This document shows, piece after piece, positions 60,836-64,000 of a DNA stretch of 64,000 nt. The notes under the pieces were generated by a model. That model had not been told where the DNA came from. It worked only from the letters and a program-made list of their open reading frames with translations, and ran no database searches. Numbering within the stretch: position 1 is the stretch's first letter; every line of letters begins with the position of its first letter. A program made the position numbers and the translations under genes. Source of the stretch: an uncultured Pelagibacteraceae bacterium (GTDB lineage Bacteria; Pseudomonadota; Alphaproteobacteria; Pelagibacterales; Pelagibacteraceae); the NCBI GenBank assembly GCA_902591535.1, contig CACJBA010000002.1, positions 62,001 through 126,000 on the forward strand. Reading direction: 5' to 3'.

Positions 60836-61689
60836 TAAATTGCTCCCTTCTTCTCTGTAGGTTCCAAATTGTCATAATTCCAAAGTTTTTTACCTGCTAC
60901 AATTTTTTTCATTTTACTTACGTCAAAATTTTCACCAATTTCTGCAACCTTTAATTTTCTCTTAAGCCAATCTTGGTCACTCGATGTTAATTCTGCATCT
61001 ACAGCATCACTACCATAAGAACCAATTTCTCCACCTACGAAAATTGTCCCATCGTACATTGAGTCGCCTAGGTTTATTCCAACATCTCCAAGTATAATTA
61101 TTCTACCTCTTTGCATCATAAAACCTGTAAAAGCACCAGCATCACCACCAATTATGATAGTTCCACCCTTCATATCAATACCAGTTCTGGCACCAACACT
61201 ACCTTTACAAATTAAATCTCCGCCTCTGATCGCTGCACCAAAGCAAGATCCAGCATTTTTTTCGATAACTACTTTACCAGCCATTAGGTTTTCTGCACAT
61301 GACCATCCAACTCTACCGTTAATTCTAACTATGGGACCATCACATGAACCCATACCAAAGTAACCTAAGCTTCCTTCAAAAATTAAATTTAATTTGTTTA
61401 AGATACCAACACCAAGACTGTGTTTACCTTGTGGGTTTTTGATTACTATAGTTCCATATCCTTGGCTCATTAAGTTGTCTATTTCTTTATTGGCCTCGGG
61501 AGCAGTCATATCTAAAACATCTAACTCAGTTCTTTTGTTGAAATCAACATCGTAAGTGCCAAAATAGTAAAAGTTTTCTGCTTCATCAGGGTTAAAAAAC
61601 TTTTGCTGAGTTCTTCCTGTTAATACCTCAGTGTGCATACCCATTGATTGGGCTTTTGATTTTTTAGATACTGTTTTTAGATTTGCCAT
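60835..61689 (-). CDS. mgsB: GXGXG-domain subunit (MgsB-like)
   Basis: 284 residues, the alpha-subunit C-terminal domain of glutamate synthase as a separate gene. The right-handed beta helix is seen as repeats with glycines about every 20 residues: FGAAIRGGDLICKG, RTGIDMKGGTIIIGG, FTGFMMQRGRIIILG, LGDSMYDGTIFVGG. It overlaps the amidotransferase gene by 13 bp and its stop touches the mgsC-like start. It probably forms the structural core of a three-subunit enzyme. Confidence 0.82.
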   Translation of the reverse strand: MANLKTVSKKSKAQSMGMHTEVLTGRTQQKFFNPDEAENFYYFGTYDVDFNKRTELDVLDMTAPEANKEIDNLMSQGYGTIVIKNPQGKHSLGVGILNKLNLIFEGSLGYFGMGSCDGPIVRINGRVGWSCAENLMAGKVVIEKNAGSCFGAAIRGGDLICKGSVGARTGIDMKGGTIIIGGDAGAFTGFMMQRGRIIILGDVGINLGDSMYDGTIFVGGEIGSYGSDAVDAELTSSDQDWLKRKLKVAEIGENFDVSKMKKIVAGKKLWNYDNLEPTEKKGAI

Positions 61690-62621
61690 ACTTTTACCTC
61701 CCCATCAAATGGATCATATGTATCAATTTCTTGTGGTAATACAGATCTAATAGCAATTTCCTCAGATCCCATTGCTACTAAATCGTCAGACTCATATAAA
61801 ACTAATGGTTTTGCAGCCATAGTATCTTTTGCCATCCCTAAGGAGTCTTTCGTTGCAACAAAATAAGTAAATACTCCGTCAAGTCCTAATAAAGAGTCTT
61901 TCATTCCTTCCTCAAGCGTTGCACCTTCTCTCATTTTTTGAGCAATATAAACAGCAATAAGTTCTGAATCACATTCAGACATAAATCTCATACCCTTGTT
62001 TTCTAATACTCTTCTATTGTTCCAGTAATTTGTAAGTTGTCCATTATGAACTACAGAAACATCACTAAAAGGATAACCCCAAAAAGGGTGAGCTGATTTA
62101 ATATCAACACCAGACTCTGTAGCCATTCTTGCGTGACCTATAGCGTGAGTTCCTACAAGTTTATCTAATGAGTATCTATCGCAAACAGCTTTAGCATTTC
62201 CAAGATCTTTAATAACCTCTAATGATTTACCCATTGAAAGGATTTCAACACCAGGTATAGCCTCAACAGTTTGTGAAAAATTAAGAAGATCTTTAGCATC
62301 ATACTCTAATTCATACCTTAAAGAGTAGGGCAGTGTCCTTTCCTCTTTAATTATTTTAGCACCTATGTCTGCTAAAGTTTGATCAACTACTTTTTTTCTT
62401 TCATCATATACAGAAACATCTTCCATTACTGAAGAACTACCTTCTCCAACATTTTCACCTACTTTAAATCGCATGATAAAGTTTTTACCATCTGTATCAC
62501 CATACAAAGCGTAACCAGTTGAATCTTCTCCTCTGTGTTTTAATGCTTGAAGCATACCTTGCAACTCACTTCCTACATTAGAAGATTTTCCTCTATGAAT
62601 TAAACCTGCTATTCCACACAT
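61677..62621 (-). CDS. mgsA: class II glutamine amidotransferase subunit (MgsA-like)
   Basis: 314 residues beginning MCGIAGLIHRG, so Cys2 is the N-terminal nucleophile. KHRGEDSTGYALYG, GHARMATESGVDIKSAHPF and SVVHNGQLTNYW are the family motifs. In N-methylglutamate synthase the domain takes the gamma-glutamyl group from gamma-glutamylmethylamide; in glutamate synthase it takes it from glutamine. The upstream gene is GmaS-like, which favours the former. Confidence 0.84.
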   Translation of the reverse strand: MCGIAGLIHRGKSSNVGSELQGMLQALKHRGEDSTGYALYGDTDGKNFIMRFKVGENVGEGSSSVMEDVSVYDERKKVVDQTLADIGAKIIKEERTLPYSLRYELEYDAKDLLNFSQTVEAIPGVEILSMGKSLEVIKDLGNAKAVCDRYSLDKLVGTHAIGHARMATESGVDIKSAHPFWGYPFSDVSVVHNGQLTNYWNNRRVLENKGMRFMSECDSELIAVYIAQKMREGATLEEGMKDSLLGLDGVFTYFVATKDSLGMAKDTMAAKPLVLYESDDLVAMGSEEIAIRSVLPQEIDTYDPFDGEVKVWQI

Positions 62622-62649
62622 ATATTTATACCCTTTCTATTTCTGTGAC

Positions 62650-64000
62650 CTACGGTAGACAATCAAGATAAGTATCCAGATCCCATTGTGTTGTTGCACC
62701 AAGGAATCTTTCCCACTCATCGTTTTTGTACCAATGGAAAACTTTATACATTTCATCTGGCATTGCAGATTTGATTACTTCATCTTCTGCCAGTCTATCC
62801 AAAGCTTCACCTAAACTTAATGGAAGTTTTTTAACATCTTTACCAGCTTTTTGAGCTTCATAAATATTTCTAGATTCTGGAGCTGCTGGTTTCATTTTTT
62901 TACTAATTCCTTCGTCACAAGCTTTTAATAAAGCTGCACCTAATAAGTAAGGATTATGCATTGAGTCTACCGATCTATACTCAAATCTTCCTGGAGCAGA
63001 AACTCTTAATCCACAAGTTCTGTTTTGATATCCCCAGTCAGCGTATACAGGAGCCCAAAATCCTTGATCCCATAATCTTCTGTAAGAGTTCACTGTTGAA
63101 GAACCAAGAGCAGTAAGTGCAGGCAAGTGTTTCATAATGCCTGCAATTGATTGTAGTCCAATTTTTCCTGGTAACTGCATATCCTTTGTGTCAGGCATAA
63201 ACGTATTTGTTCCACCCTCAACATAACTAAATACTCCATCAACTCCTGGCAAAGATTTATGACCAAGTTTATTTACTTTAACTTTTCCACCTTTCCATAA
63301 AGACATATTAGTATGACAACCACTTGCAGAAACACCCATAAATGGTTTTGTCATAAAGCAAGCAATTAAATTATTTTCTCTAGCAACTTGTGCACATATT
63401 TGCCTATATGTAGATAATCTATCTGCATTTCTTAGAACGTTATCATATGTCCAGTTTAGCTCTAATTGACCAGGCGCATCCTCATGATCACCTTGAATCA
63501 TATCAAGCCCCATTGCTGTTGCGTATTCAATAACTTTCATGAAAACTGGCCTTAATGATTCAAACTGATCAATGTGATAACAGAAAGGCTTAGAAAAACC
63601 TTTTCCAGTTGGAGTGCCATCATCATTTCTAGTTAACCACATCATTTCAGGTTCAGTTCCAACTCTTAATTCCAAACCATGTTTCTTTTTAAATTCATCC
63701 ATGAAAATTCTTAAATTTCCTCTGCAGTCTGAAGTTAAGTGACCACCCGGATTTACTCTTTCTTCTCTATTTCTAAAACAAGTACAAAATACTCTTCCAA
63801 CTCTTTTGTCCCAGGGTAGTTGAACAAAAGTTTCAGGATCAGGAATACCTACAAGCTCCATAGCTTCTGGTCCGTATCCGATATAATTATTATGACGATC
63901 TAAAAATAAGTTTGCTGTTGAACCATAGACTAATTGAAAACCTTTTTCTGCAGTTCTTTCCCAATGGTCAGCAGGTATACCTTTTCCAACAACTCTTCCA
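62650..64000 (-). CDS. gmaS: type III glutamine-synthetase family, probable gamma-glutamylmethylamide synthetase (partial)
   Basis: The visible 449-residue frame has no stop or start before the window edge; the ATG at 63861 is internal, because 46 further codons in frame (including AEKGFQLVYGS) continue to base 64000 and look like the same family. Motifs: GTEPEMMWLTR, QGDHEDAPGQLELNWTY, ASGCHTNMSLWKGG, VNSYRRLWDQGFWAP, PGRFEYRSVDSMHNPYL. The end, EWERFLGATTQWDLDTYLDCLP in part, matches my memory of GmaS. It makes gamma-glutamylmethylamide from glutamate, methylamine and ATP. Followed by the mgsABC-like genes. Other GlnT-type ligases are the alternative. Confidence 0.8.
   Translation of the reverse strand, partial: GRVVGKGIPADHWERTAEKGFQLVYGSTANLFLDRHNNYIGYGPEAMELVGIPDPETFVQLPWDKRVGRVFCTCFRNREERVNPGGHLTSDCRGNLRIFMDEFKKKHGLELRVGTEPEMMWLTRNDDGTPTGKGFSKPFCYHIDQFESLRPVFMKVIEYATAMGLDMIQGDHEDAPGQLELNWTYDNVLRNADRLSTYRQICAQVARENNLIACFMTKPFMGVSASGCHTNMSLWKGGKVKVNKLGHKSLPGVDGVFSYVEGGTNTFMPDTKDMQLPGKIGLQSIAGIMKHLPALTALGSSTVNSYRRLWDQGFWAPVYADWGYQNRTCGLRVSAPGRFEYRSVDSMHNPYLLGAALLKACDEGISKKMKPAAPESRNIYEAQKAGKDVKKLPLSLGEALDRLAEDEVIKSAMPDEMYKVFHWYKNDEWERFLGATTQWDLDTYLDCLP

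Noticed and set aside
62650-63861. GmaS-like gene as a complete 403-residue protein starting at 63861
   Set aside because: The frame stays open for 46 more codons to the window edge with family-like sequence, so the gene is cut by the window and the ATG is internal.

Overview
The window looks like a piece of a streamlined, AT-rich marine alphaproteobacterial genome of the SAR11/Pelagibacter type. Evidence: A/T-rich third codon positions and lysine/asparagine/isoleucine-rich proteins, spacers that are usually 0-60 bp (largest 187 bp), many TAATG or TTAA gene junctions, no mobile elements, and a gene set dominated by periplasmic-binding-protein transporters for osmolytes, polyamines and methylated or nitrogenous compounds. 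No rRNA, tRNA, CRISPR array or insertion sequence was seen. No recognisable transcription factor gene is present in the whole window.

Layout. (1) 1-11910, minus strand: one long operon with a ribose-type ABC transporter (binding protein, double ATPase, two permeases, one of them oversized), an asparagine/lysine-rich repeat protein of unknown function, PxpA, a biotin carboxylase fused to a PxpB/KipI domain, PxpC/KipA and a biotin carrier. This is a split, urea-carboxylase-like biotin-dependent carboxylase tied to 5-oxoprolinase parts. Three otherwise unrelated proteins of this operon share a C-terminal tail, and two share a repeated YxxxDxxxFxx(I/L) motif; this is the most unusual signal in the window. 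(2) 12098-20645: two small secreted proteins, a class II aldolase, and a predicted gamma-butyrobetaine/carnitine to glycine betaine route (BBOX-like hydroxylase, carnitine dehydrogenase-like protein, BKACE) with a ProVWX-type transporter and an SDR. (3) 20766-27386: a ugp glycerophosphodiester system with two tandem ugpE copies, a UgpQ-type phosphodiesterase and a 2H phosphoesterase-like protein. (4) 27367-37153: aldehyde dehydrogenase, hydroxyisobutyrate dehydrogenase-like protein and DMT exporter, divergent from EutA-like and DoeA-like genes and a PotABCD-type transporter, suggesting uptake and breakdown of ectoine or a similar compound. (5) 37159-45639: thiolase, FadN-type beta-oxidation protein, membrane-anchored cyclophilin, secreted HExxH protein, agmatinase-type ureohydrolase, second aldehyde dehydrogenase and ArgE-type deacetylase. 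(6) 45667-54545: housekeeping genes (CsaA-like, LysE, aconitase, YfgM-like, BamB, cupin, ZapE, YjbQ, photolyase). (7) 54550-64000, minus strand: nitrogen/methylamine island with DpaL, two type III glutamine synthetase-like genes, Amt with two tiny membrane proteins, and a three-subunit glutamate-synthase-like set best matched to N-methylglutamate synthase (mgsABC) next to gmaS.

Working together, the genes describe a cell that scavenges small organic nitrogen, phosphorus and one-carbon compounds. In three transporter operons a strong stem-loop follows the binding-protein gene and precedes the permease, which fits high binding-protein expression with limited read-through to the membrane genes. 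A fourth stem-loop of similar position lies inside the start of the ATPase gene of the first operon.
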